Counted from the first letter of the stretch, positions 1 to 7,397 are shown. The stretch: 64,000 bases of DNA from an uncultured Bacteroidota bacterium (GCA_903853805.1 CAINUN010000062.1:1-64000); one strand, 5' to 3'. Program-made: numbers and translations. Notes: generated by a model from the sequence alone, not told the origin.

Positions 1-360
1 AACAATCCAAACCTTAGATGCATAGAAGTAGATAGTGCTGCATGGAGTACTTTTTATTGGACTTATTGGTCTAATAGCATAGATTCTACAGCATCTTTCA
101 GTGAAAACTGCAACTACAGTAGCGGAACAGGAAATAATACAATAGAACAAAGTAAGGCGCTTCAGATGTACCCTAATCCAACAACAGGTATTATTAACCT
201 TACTGCTAATTCAAACATGGAATTAACAGATATAACAGGTAAAGTTTTAATGCAAAAACAAAATGCTAAACAATTAGATATTTCTACGTTACAAGTAGGA
301 ATTTATTTGCTGCGAACTGGAGAAAATTTGAATCACACTTTTAAAGCAATAAAAGAGTAA
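1..360 (+). CDS. C-terminal part of a T9SS-exported cell-surface protein (5' truncated by window edge)
   Basis: The reading frame is open from base 1 and ends with TAA at 358-360. The first ~40 residues (NNPNLRCIEVD..., then a Ser/Thr/Trp-rich stretch and FSENC) resemble the last leucine-rich-type repeat of Bacteroidota surface proteins. After a short Ser/Asn linker comes a type A sorting domain of about 65 residues starting MYPNPTTGIINL and ending in a Lys/Glu-rich tail. In this domain family the signal directs passage through the type IX secretion system and is then removed at the cell surface. The ATG at 166 lies inside the domain and is not the start; the real start is upstream of the window. 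Substrate or ligand is unknown. Confidence 0.85.
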   Translation, partial: NNPNLRCIEVDSAAWSTFYWTYWSNSIDSTASFSENCNYSSGTGNNTIEQSKALQMYPNPTTGIINLTANSNMELTDITGKVLMQKQNAKQLDISTLQVGIYLLRTGENLNHTFKAIKE

Positions 361-599
361 GTGAAGTTTTAAGCCTTTGCTATCGCAAGTTTACTGTCGA
401 GCCTTTGTGAGTTGCAAATTGGTGCTTTAAATATAGTTAGGCACAAATTGGATATCCACTTTTCCTACGCTTCAGACTTTCAGCAATTATAAAGTGAATA
501 AAAAATTGCAAGATGCTGATACGGAAGTGGAGAAGTAAATTTTGTCTTGTTCTGTTTTAAATAGTTTGTTAAGTTAAAGAGAATAATCGTTGATTTTTG
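361..599. other. Intergenic stretch, no gene recognised
   Basis: Between the sorting-domain gene and the convergent HupE-like gene. A short open piece near 510-537 reads KLQDADTEVEK and may be a gene remnant, but nothing else supports it. No terminator with a clear T-run and no array was seen. Confidence 0.4.
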
Positions 600-1166
600 C
601 TACAACAAAATTCTTTCTACTGTCCAATATAAAGCCACACAAGCTATTAAACTGGATAATGGATAAACAATTTTGGTGTAGTAATAATCTTTTTTGCCGA
701 ACCATTTTGCAATTAAAAAATATGCGGCAACTATCACCGTGATTTGCGCCAGTTCAACGCCTACATTAAATGAAAGTAAAGAAGCCAAAAAATGTTCGGG
801 TGGCAAACCCACGTCCTTTAAGGCATTGGCGAAACCCATTCCATGAATTAGTCCAAAAATGAAAATGATGAGCAAACGCCATGTATTGACTTTATGGTGA
901 AATAAATTTTCAAGAGAAGCAACCAAAATCGAAATAGCAATAATTGGTTCGATGAATGTAGGATTGGGCAAAATATATCCAGCTGCTGTTAAACCAAGTG
1001 TTACAGAATGTGCCAAGGTAAAAACTGAACACTGAATAAGTACTGATTTCAAATTTGAATTGAGAAAGAAAATACTCAAAATGAAAAGAATGTGGTCGAA
1101 GCCAAGCGGAATAACATGAGCAAATCCCATTTGTAAATATTGTTTTACCACTTCAATCATTTCCAT
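600..1166 (-). CDS. HupE/UreJ family membrane protein
   Basis: 188 residues, almost entirely hydrophobic, with about six membrane segments. The hallmarks of the HupE/UreJ family are present: an N-terminal GFDHILFILSIFF segment with the conserved Asp-His, a FTLAHSVTLGL helix, and a central HGMGFA motif. The family is associated with nickel or cobalt handling for hydrogenase and urease, but most Bacteroidota copies have no known substrate and no such enzyme is nearby. It starts 4 nt after the stop of the YhcG-like remnant on the same strand, so any transcript would read through both. Family assignment is firm, the transported species is not. Confidence 0.8.
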   Translation of the reverse strand: MEMIEVVKQYLQMGFAHVIPLGFDHILFILSIFFLNSNLKSVLIQCSVFTLAHSVTLGLTAAGYILPNPTFIEPIIAISILVASLENLFHHKVNTWRLLIIFIFGLIHGMGFANALKDVGLPPEHFLASLLSFNVGVELAQITVIVAAYFLIAKWFGKKDYYYTKIVYPLSSLIACVALYWTVERILL

Positions 1167-1170
1167 TCCA

Positions 1171-1509
1171 TTATTGTTTCACAAATCTAGCAATGCTTGA
1201 AAAGCCTTTGGTGTCAGTTATTTTGATGAAGTCATCGATGGTTTGTTGGAGGTAAAATAGGGCTTCGTCCACTGATTTAGCCTTGTCTAACAATACTACA
1301 TGATGTCCCCAGGGAACGCTGCTTATGTTCAAGTTTAATCCAACAACTTGTTGGATTGAGTTTTCTTTATTCAATGAAACAGGTTGCTGCGCTGAATTTA
1401 TATCGGTTGGAATTTCATTCAGTCCAACATCTTGTTGGACTGAAGCAGTTGTATAAAATTGATAAAATTTACGGATGTAAAACAGGTTAGACCGAGAGAA
1501 ACCCTTCAT
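1171..1509 (-). pseudogene. Fragment of a YhcG/DUF1016-type PDDEXK nuclease
   Basis: 112 codons. Residues 1-20 (MKGFSRSNLFYIRKFYQFY) and the later PWGHHVVLLDKAKSVDEALFY segment match the conserved N-terminal part of YhcG/DUF1016 proteins. Between them is a low-complexity insert with three versions of a QQ(D/P/V)VGLN-like motif. The C-terminal nuclease domain is missing: after the LQQTID segment the frame ends in about 20 unrelated residues. Its ATG overlaps the stop of the UvrD fragment (AAATGA), so two unrelated broken genes have been joined. Probably non-functional; the family link rests on two short motifs. Confidence 0.5.
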
Positions 1510-1745
1510 TTCAGGAAATTCTGCTGAATTTTTGAACGAACACGAAACTTTAATTCTTCCGCTGCTTTTTCTGTAAAAGTGAATGCTACAATTTGTTCGG
1601 GCTTTGCTACTTTCTTGTAAATCATGTAGGCGATTCTCTCCGAAACAAATTCAGTTTTACCAGAACCTGCGCAAGCTATAATTTGAAGATTACCCTTCAG
1701 TAATTCAGGTTTTGATTCAAATAAGTCGGAATTAAAAAAAAGCAT
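1506..1745 (-). pseudogene. N-terminal remnant of a UvrD/REP-type helicase
   Basis: 79 codons covering only the start of a superfamily 1 helicase: the Walker A motif ACAGSGKT at residues 25-32, then IAYMIYKK and the motif Ia-type AFTFTEKAAEELKFRV. Intact UvrD-like proteins run to roughly 650 residues or more; everything after motif Ia is absent. The frame stops where the YhcG-like fragment begins. This looks like a deletion scar within accessory DNA. Confidence 0.75.
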
Positions 1746-1777
1746 AGGAATAGTATAGAGGTTAAATCTACAAAAGC

Positions 1778-1837
1778 TTTGGAAAATTACATAACAAAGA
1801 GTAGAACTTTATTGTTTTGGAAAATTGAATTACAAAG
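1778..1837. repeat. Imperfect 22-nt direct repeat pair
   Basis: Copies at 1778-1799 and 1816-1837, offset 38 nt, both begin TTTGGAAAATT and end ACAAAG, 19 of 22 positions identical. They lie in the 296-nt gap between the UvrD remnant and the polymerase gene. No function is evident; a protein binding site pair or a duplication scar are both possible. Confidence 0.45.
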
Positions 1838-1954
1838 TATAAAAAAGCATTGAAAATTCTAAATAAACAAACCTAAACCACTATTGATTTGATTGCCAAT
1901 GAATGAAATCTCATTGTGCTATCTCTAGGAAATCGCACTCCACAATCACTTTTA

Positions 1955-2036
1955 CAAAGAGGTCTTTACAATAATGATCTACACTTCTTTACTGATTTAG
2001 ATCGTCGCTCGCTGGTGCTGCGCTCCTTATTGTAAA
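1955..2036. other. Nested dyad structure downstream of the polymerase gene
   Basis: A 10-bp perfect inverted repeat, TTTACAATAA at 1965-1974 and TTATTGTAAA at 2027-2036, encloses a second hairpin with GATCTA (1976-1981) and TAGATC (1998-2003). The remaining inner segment is GC-rich (about 2004-2026). It is preceded by CAAAGAGGT at 1955-1963, a word that recurs at both arms of the dyad 3646-3701 on the other side of the polymerase gene. It begins 6 nt after the gene's stop. There is no T-run on the gene's strand, so it is not an ordinary terminator; an origin, recombination site or structured RNA end is possible. Confidence 0.6.
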
Positions 2037-2041
2037 TGCCA

Positions 2042-3616
2042 TCACTTCTTTCTAACAAAGCACTTAAAGTCAATACTGTTGAAATACTCTTCCATGATAA
2101 TCTTAATTGCATCAGCTTCGCTTTCTTTTACTCTTAAAGCATCATGGATTGTAAATACCCTATAACCCTTTGCTATCAATAGCATCAATAGTCCATCAAT
2201 CATTATTTCTGCTTCTTTCTTTTGCAGCATATTGGAGAAGGCTTTGTAGCTGTTGTCATGTTTGTAGCTATCAACCCAGTTCATGTAAATGGGAAATTGG
2301 TTTCTAATTTGGTCATACTCTTCATTATGCTTCACCTTATCAAATGCTACTCTAAACATCAATTCTTTGCCTTGTCCTTTTGGTAAATTCAATGCAGTTT
2401 CTATTAGGCTGTATAAACCACCGTTTTGAGCATGATAAATGAAATGGTCATCAATAGTTGGATTAAGATGTGCTGCTATGGCAAATTGAGCATTTGCAAT
2501 GTCTAATTCAACAAGTTTTTCACCATCAAAAAGTAAGTAATCAAACAGTTCCTTTTTTAGTCCAGTTAGGTTATGGTCTAATCTATTATTGGTTTCATTT
2601 CTGCTACAATAAAATAGTTTGTTGTTGATGTTAAACACTGATTGCGCATAGATTATTTCCAGTTGTAGTTGCTTCTGTTCAATAAAGTTTTCAGGTGTAT
2701 CAATATAGCATTTGTCCTTGAACTGGATTAGTTGAAGATTGTTATCAGTAGCCAGTTTTAAAGCATTATTGAGTGTATACCTATACTTGGTTTTGTTGAA
2801 GGTTAAATAGACAAACTCGTCTGTAATTTGGTGGTCAATTTTGATAATGTTGGCTTGTATTTGGGATAGTTCTTTAATGGCTGTATCAACATCATTATTG
2901 AAATTGAGTTGATCTAAATTTTGGTAGTAATAATTCTGTAAAAATGCTGTCTGGGAACTATTGTAAAAACAAGGCTCTTGGTGAGGGAACAAATATGATA
3001 TAGTCGATGTTGTAGAAGATTTTAGTTGAGTTGATTGTGTAAATGTTTGGTTAGTCCTTGAATCTTGTCCTTGAATAGTGTAATAGAATTGATGATCAAA
3101 ATGAGGGAACAAATATGATATAGTCGATGTTGGAAAAGAATTGTTAGTTGAATTGGTTGCTGGTTTAACCTTTAATTTTTGTCCTTGAAAAGTGTAATGA
3201 TATTGAGGATCAAAATGAGGACACAAAGGTGATATAGTAGATGTTGTAGAAGTGGTTAGTTGAGTTGATTGTGTAAATGTTTGATTGATACTTGAATAAT
3301 TAGATCTTGAAAAGAATTTACTATTGAATTTATAGCCTTTACCAATGCCTTTCTTAACGCTGTATTTCTCATCACAAATTAGAATGCCATTAGCCACTAG
3401 AATGTCTTTAATTTTTAGATCCCGATTGCTAGGCAAGATTGTTATGAAGTATTTTTTTGACAGGCTTAAATAGTCCGAATATAATTGGTTGTTTACCCTA
3501 TAAAGGTTGAAGATGCTGGCACATAAATTTTGTGCCTTTTGTTTTTGTAGCGGTGTTTTCCATTTGATGGTGTTTACTGCATTATAAATTGATACCAGAA
3601 TTGATTGATTAGTCAT
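2042..3616 (-). CDS. Putative replicative protein with family-A DNA polymerase-like palm motifs
   Basis: 524 residues. The C-terminal ~160 residues carry, in order, motifs resembling the palm and fingers of family A polymerases. There is a motif A-like LVELDIANAQFAIAAH with D372, N375, Q377 and H383. A motif B-like helix follows with K417, R422 and K427, then an NQFPIYMNWV segment comparable to the helix after motif B in PolA. A QKKEAEIMIDGLL helix and a motif C-like TIHDAL with H491-D492 complete the set. There is no exonuclease domain. Residues ~1-100 look like a DNA-binding N terminus. Residues ~110-215 hold a Ser/Thr/Asn-rich linker with three copies of a TSTISYLFPH-type motif. There is no YxDD box, so it is not a reverse transcriptase. 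It is probably the replication protein of the integrated element, judging from the integrase and flanking dyads. The polymerase assignment is motif reading only. Confidence 0.6.
   Translation of the reverse strand: MTNQSILVSIYNAVNTIKWKTPLQKQKAQNLCASIFNLYRVNNQLYSDYLSLSKKYFITILPSNRDLKIKDILVANGILICDEKYSVKKGIGKGYKFNSKFFSRSNYSSINQTFTQSTQLTTSTTSTISPLCPHFDPQYHYTFQGQKLKVKPATNSTNNSFPTSTISYLFPHFDHQFYYTIQGQDSRTNQTFTQSTQLKSSTTSTISYLFPHQEPCFYNSSQTAFLQNYYYQNLDQLNFNNDVDTAIKELSQIQANIIKIDHQITDEFVYLTFNKTKYRYTLNNALKLATDNNLQLIQFKDKCYIDTPENFIEQKQLQLEIIYAQSVFNINNKLFYCSRNETNNRLDHNLTGLKKELFDYLLFDGEKLVELDIANAQFAIAAHLNPTIDDHFIYHAQNGGLYSLIETALNLPKGQGKELMFRVAFDKVKHNEEYDQIRNQFPIYMNWVDSYKHDNSYKAFSNMLQKKEAEIMIDGLLMLLIAKGYRVFTIHDALRVKESEADAIKIIMEEYFNSIDFKCFVRKK
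2983..3300 (-). repeat. In-gene tandem repeats of about 38-40 codons
   Basis: Three related copies start at about 2983, 3103 and 3217 (120- and 114-nt steps, both multiples of three). Each contains the word GATATAGT followed by CGATGTT or AGATGTT, preceded by GAGG(G/A)(A/C)ACAAA. In protein they read TSTIS(Y/P)L(F/C)PH plus a spacer with QTFTQSTQL and YYT(I/F)QGQ. The outer copies keep the QTFTQSTQL part while the middle copy has lost it. They form a linker between the N-terminal part and the polymerase-like part. Confidence 0.8.
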
Positions 3617-3645
3617 GTAGTGGTTTTATTTTTTGGGTGGTTTTC

Positions 3646-3701
3646 GTCAAAGAGGTAGACGGGGTAATTATTCCCGTCCTAAACCACCTAACCTCTTTGA
3701 C
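3646..3701. repeat. Nested inverted repeat 28 nt upstream of the polymerase gene
   Basis: Outer arms GTCAAAGAGGT (3646-3656) and ACCTCTTTGAC (3691-3701) are a perfect 11-bp match. Inner arms GACGGG (3658-3663) and CCCGTC (3673-3678) form a second stem with a short AT loop. GGTGG at about 3636-3640 and CCACC at 3684-3688 offer an alternative pairing. Both outer arms contain CAAAGAGGT or its complement, also found at 1955-1963. Confidence 0.75.
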
Positions 3702-3782
3702 TTTATATTCATAAACTATTAAAAAGTTTAAAAGAACTTGTACTTTTTTAAAAATCACAGCCAGCTACTTATTCTCACCACC

Positions 3783-3812
3783 GCTCTGTGTCTCCAGGCA
3801 CGAACCAAGAGC
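3783..3812. repeat. Short two-step hairpin
   Basis: GCTCT (3783-3787) pairs with AGAGC (3808-3812), and GTG (3788-3790) pairs with CAC (3799-3801) directly inside it. It is weak by itself but lies between two strong dyads in the same spacer. Confidence 0.4.
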
Positions 3813-3871
3813 CCAATAGAAAACAATGTGGTTGATAAAACGGCACTTAAGAAAAATTGAAAACTCAATTA

Positions 3872-3947
3872 GGGTTGATCTGGTCGTTCCTAATTGTTTG
3901 GGAATACAAATACACTAACCAAAGTTTTTCGTTGACCAGATCAACCC
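3872..3947. repeat. 14-bp perfect inverted repeat with 48-nt spacer
   Basis: Arms GGGTTGATCTGGTC (3872-3885) and GACCAGATCAACCC (3934-3947) match at every position. Inside, TTTGG (about 3897-3901) can pair with CCAAA (about 3919-3923). No transposase lies between them, so it is not a miniature transposon with a gene. A cruciform, a dimeric protein binding site or a plasmid-type origin would fit. Confidence 0.8.
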
Positions 3948-3996
3948 GAAACCTGTTTAATGAATGTTTAAAAACCCAGCATCTATGGCACGGGTA

Positions 3997-4224
3997 CTAT
4001 TTGATTTGCGCCACCATTATTTTCAATTCGCAAATCTTTATTTGCATTTCTATCTTTTTCTTATCCGATGGGCTGAGGGTTGAGCTATTCGATAATTTGG
4101 CTCTGTAATCGCTAATCTTTTGCTGTAGCGAATTGATTTTGTCAGCATCAATGGGTTTGTGCAGGGTAACTATTGATTCCTTAAATAGCTTGAAAAATTC
4201 ATTGTAGGTCATTTGATATTTCAT
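3997..4224 (-). CDS. Small helical protein of unknown function
   Basis: 75 residues, MKYQMTYNEFF at the start, then a long Lys/Glu/Gln-rich amphipathic stretch predicted by eye to be mostly helix and possibly coiled coil (HKPIDADKINSLQQKISDY to the C terminus). It lies on the same strand as the winged-helix gene upstream (99 nt) and the polymerase gene downstream (380 nt), so it may be an element gene co-transcribed with both. The plus-strand frame over the same bases is less protein-like. No family recognised. Confidence 0.55.
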   Translation of the reverse strand: MKYQMTYNEFFKLFKESIVTLHKPIDADKINSLQQKISDYRAKLSNSSTLSPSDKKKIEMQIKICELKIMVAQIK

Positions 4225-4323
4225 TGTTCCTTTTTATTTTTTTAACCCAATTTGGATTACTGTATATATAAAAATGAAACACCAGAAATTCTACTGATAA
4301 ATTATTGGGGTCACAGTGTTTCT

Positions 4324-5085
4324 TTATGATTCTTTTTTAACCTCAAAATCTTGGAAGAATTCTAGAAATGGTTTGAATATTTGTAGGTAGTCAATGTTAA
4401 GAATATCCACTGATCTTTTATCAGGTTTAATTTCCGTAATTATTTTATTACTCCTTAGGTCAGATAAATGATTTGATAAAGTGCTTTTAGGCATAGGTGT
4501 ATTATATTTCTTCTTATAATCATTACGGATTTTTGTATCTGTTTTGTAAGTTAAAACTGGTGCAAAAAGAAATAGTTCAATTATTCGCCTAATAGTTTCA
4601 TTATTAAGGCATTCAAAAACACCCAGTAAAATTTCAATGTTTTCAAAAAGCAATAAAAAAGATTCTCCTTCACTTTCAACTGTAAGCGAATTCAAATTGC
4701 TTTGAGTTTGTGTTGTTTCCAAACCAATATTGTTGACGCTATCAATGAAGCTCGTAACGATGTCCCTGTTCATGGAATACTTATATTCCATGGGTTTTAT
4801 AATGTTCACAAAATTTATCTCACTTAATTTTTTTAAGACATCTCTTCCTTCTGTTCTTTCAACTAGAACTTTTTCTTTTCTTAATTTATTCTTATGCTCT
4901 TCAGTAAAAGGTGGTGTTAAAGGGAAAAGGTTTTTAGCAGTTTGATTAGGTGCTTTGGTTAATCTTCGCAAGGTTTCTTGCGCTTTTGGGTCATTCAATA
5001 ATCTTAAAACATAAACTACATTTTTAATTACCTCACCATTGCTTTCATTAATCAAGTATTCTATATTTTTTTGGGCTGTTTCCAT
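4324..5085 (-). CDS. Winged-helix DNA-binding protein of the element (putative regulator)
   Basis: 253 residues. The C-terminal third contains a helix-turn-helix with wing, MPKSTLSNHLSDLRSNKIITE then a basic turn KPDKRS, as in ArsR-like winged helices. An N-terminal helical part (residues ~1-75) and a possible second winged helix (~70-115) precede it. There is no enzymatic motif. The gene reads away from the ParB-methyltransferase gene, with a 486-nt divergent spacer holding a palindrome at 5143-5160 that could be its operator. TAATTTTG at 5097-5090 matches a -7 box only 5 nt before the ATG, so the message may be leaderless. The regulatory role is inferred. Confidence 0.55.
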   Translation of the reverse strand: METAQKNIEYLINESNGEVIKNVVYVLRLLNDPKAQETLRRLTKAPNQTAKNLFPLTPPFTEEHKNKLRKEKVLVERTEGRDVLKKLSEINFVNIIKPMEYKYSMNRDIVTSFIDSVNNIGLETTQTQSNLNSLTVESEGESFLLLFENIEILLGVFECLNNETIRRIIELFLFAPVLTYKTDTKIRNDYKKKYNTPMPKSTLSNHLSDLRSNKIITEIKPDKRSVDILNIDYLQIFKPFLEFFQDFEVKKES

Positions 5086-5142
5086 GGTGCAAAATTAACC
5101 CATTAGTTGACCAAACATTTATTGAAAGAAAAGAAATTATAT

Positions 5143-5160
5143 GGCCAATTTCAGTTGGCC
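5143..5160. promoter_or_regulatory. Palindrome, candidate operator in the divergent spacer
   Basis: GGCCAA (5143-5148) and TTGGCC (5155-5160) form a perfect 6-bp dyad with a 6-nt centre, 58 bp upstream of the winged-helix gene. A related half-site GTTGACCAAAC lies at about 5106-5116. Its position fits autoregulation but nothing here proves binding. Confidence 0.35.
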
Positions 5161-5245
5161 GAATATGCTTGGATATATATAACAGAGAAGTTATATGCAT
5201 GAACTATATATTAAATATAATTAGTATTTAATTGGGCTATTCTTT

Positions 5246-5443
5246 TTACTTTTGCCTAAAGTTTTTCCAAATGCTCAATTTTTTAGAAATGTAGAAAACT
5301 TGAATTAATCCAACACCCACTGTAAGGTGTGTGATACCTAAACAAGATTTAATATGAATCACATTAAATAACTCATTAAATATGAAGTCTATAAAATACA
5401 GGAAGATACAAATACGTGCTCCTTGATTTAGTTTAATAATCAA
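5246..5443 (-). CDS. Possible small membrane protein, weak call
   Basis: 65 codons starting at an ATG in the 486-nt spacer between the winged-helix gene and the ParB-methyltransferase gene. Two hydrophobic stretches (ICIFLYFIDFIF and GITHLTVGVGLIQVFYI) would suit a small membrane protein. No ribosome binding site or family is visible and the region is AT-rich, so it may equally be chance. The rest of the spacer shows only the palindrome at 5143-5160. Confidence 0.25.
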   Translation of the reverse strand: MIIKLNQGARICIFLYFIDFIFNELFNVIHIKSCLGITHLTVGVGLIQVFYISKKLSIWKNFRQK

Positions 5444-5571
5444 TAAAATAATTAATTATAAAACCAAACTCAAATGCCTAACATTAAAATAGAAAAAATA
5501 ACTATTCGTCCACCGTGACAAATCCACACAGTTACAACAAAAATTATTTTTTAACTTAATAAGTTTCAATT

Positions 5572-7203
5572 TTGAAAAAACATTATAAAAAAGAACGCAA
5601 GGTCGTTCAGATTAAAGACCTGAAAAGGCATCCATTTGCAGCCGACATCTATCAAATTAGTGATATTGAAAAACTGGCTGAAAACATCAACCGCAACGGA
5701 ATAATACATGGCCGCCCAGCATTAGATTCTGATAACAATATATTAGTAGGTTGCAGGGTAATTGAGGCTTGTAGAGCGTTAGGCTGAAAAGAAATAGCGG
5801 TTGATGTTTACACAGAAATTACTGAAGAAGAGGCCGAAGAAATAATTATTTCCAGTAATCTCCAACGTGTAAAGACCGTTTATGAAACTACCAAAGAAGC
5901 CGAGTACTATCTCTCAAAACTTCCTAAGCAACAAGGGAAGCGTAAGGACATTCATGTTCCTGAAACTGACCAAATTCCAGAATGGGCTATTGGAAAAGAA
6001 CGCTACCAAGCTGTTGCTGACAGAATGGGCTCAAACATATCTGGACCAACCCTACGTAAACTGTTAGATGTAAAAGAGTTCGAAACAACTCAGCCAAAGG
6101 CAAATCTAAATCTATTAGATAAAATCAACTCAGGCGATTTATCTATTGATAGAGCTAAAAAGATTGTTTTGAACTATTACGAGCAGCAAGAAGAGGTTAA
6201 ACAAATTAAGCCGATAGCACCTGTAGAAAATGAATTTGATGGCGAGCGAATGTGGAAACTATATCATAGTTCCAGTCTATCAATGAGAGAGTTGTTAGAT
6301 GGCATCATTCAGGTTTGCATCACCAGCGTTCCTTATTTTTCAGTTAGGAAATACGGAAAAGGAACACAGTTGATTCCTGAACTTGGACTAGAAACTTGTT
6401 ACAAGGATTATTTGAAAAACATGATTCCATTTCTTAAGGAAGTATTTCGAGTGCTTAGTATTAGAGGCAGTTTTTTCTTGAACATTGGCGAAACTTATTC
6501 TAAACACACCAACAATAATATCATGCTTCGTTTAGTATTAGCAGCTTGTGATGAAGTAGGGTTTCATTTAGTAAATTCAATTGTGTGGCATAAGACCAAT
6601 AGTTTACCACAAACTACTGACAAACGCCTCCAACCGAGCTACGAGATGATTTACCATCTAGTCAAGGATGTGGATCAGTATGATTACTATCCATTAAAAT
6701 ATTTGGATAAAAAACAAAAATGCAAAATAATTGCAATTGACAGGCCAAATAAAAAGGGTGGACTGGATATTGGTGAGCCATCTTTGAGTAAGCCCTATAA
6801 AAAGTTTAAGGATTTTATTGATGCGCAATACTTTGAGGATATAATTATTTCTAGTTCTGCTGGTTCAGATAGTTCTGCTTTGCGTAAGTTGGATCCTAAT
6901 ATTAAACATTTTGCTATATTTCCTAGCAATATATGTGTACTGCCAATACTTACAACTTCTAAACCCGGCCAAATAGTGCTTGATTGTTTCAGTGGATCGG
7001 GAACTACAATTGACACAGCTATTATGCTTGGCCGTAAAGGAATCGGATATGAAACTGAAGAGCGTTTTGTTGAATTAACTCATAAACGAATGACTGAGGC
7101 CGAAAAAAGATGTAACGAAAAGGATATGAATATCATTCAAGAATATGTTGAATCAAATAGTATTAATGAAAACAACCAAAGTATTACAAATACTGCGGCC
7201 TAA
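5572..7203 (+). pseudogene. ParB-like / DNA methyltransferase fusion interrupted by one in-frame TGA
   Basis: The frame opens with TTG at 5572 (stop codons close upstream leave no better start) and is continuous to TAA at 7201 except for TGA at 5785-5787, codon 72 of 543. Residues 1-~110 are a ParB N-terminal domain (VVQIKDLKRHPFA, then LVGCRVIEACRALG, the TGA, and KEIAVDVY). Relatives have Trp at the position of the TGA. A helix-turn-helix-like part follows (~120-170). Then comes a permuted beta-class methyltransferase with a motif IV-like TSVPYF at 251-256, where TSPPY or DPPY is usual, and motif I CFSGSGTT at ~472-479. Family fusions modify DNA in mobile elements. The single TGA suggests a recent nonsense mutation; the ATG at 6025 could still give a methyltransferase-only product. 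Confidence 0.8.
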
Positions 7204-7264
7204 TTAAAGAACTAACTACAACTATCTTTTATGAGTTTTTCAGGTTATCACATTCGACCCAGAG

Positions 7265-7360
7265 AGCAGCATTGACAGTTATGTAGTCAACTGACTGCTG
7301 GATATTTTCCAGGATTTTTATAGTGTTAAATATCATTATTTATTGGTAGCAAAGCCTACC
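7265..7360. repeat. Two short dyads upstream of the excisionase gene
   Basis: First dyad: AGCAG (7265-7269) with CTGCT (7295-7299) and TTGAC (7272-7276) with GTCAA (7286-7290). Second: GGTAG (7345-7349) with CTACC (7356-7360). They occupy the 194-nt gap before the Xis-Int genes. They could be accessory integrase or excisionase binding sites or mRNA hairpins; neither has a T-run. Confidence 0.35.
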
Positions 7361-7397
7361 GATAAGACCTCTTATTATTAATTAAATATTATTTTTT

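Larger units (their letters stand above)
3617..3996. other. 380-nt non-coding leader/origin-like region with three dyads
   Basis: Between the polymerase gene and the small gene at 3997-4224, both on the minus strand. It holds three separate inverted repeats, listed individually, at 3646-3701, 3783-3812 and 3872-3947. The open frame on the plus strand across 3857-4108 runs through the last dyad and overlaps the minus-strand gene, and does not look like a protein. If transcribed with its neighbours the region would be a highly structured 5' leader; as DNA it resembles an origin. Confidence 0.55.

Noticed and set aside
2042-3616. Retron or reverse transcriptase with structured RNA
   Set aside because: No YxDD box or other reverse transcriptase motif; motif C has His-Asp as in family A enzymes.
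3857-4108. Plus-strand ORF of 83 codons
   Set aside because: It runs through a 14-bp inverted repeat and overlaps the more protein-like minus-strand gene at 3997-4224; its residue pattern is not protein-like.
5785-5787. TGA read as Trp genome-wide (alternative code)
   Set aside because: Other genes in the window end in TGA and none of the intact genes contains an internal TGA, so this one codon is better explained by mutation.
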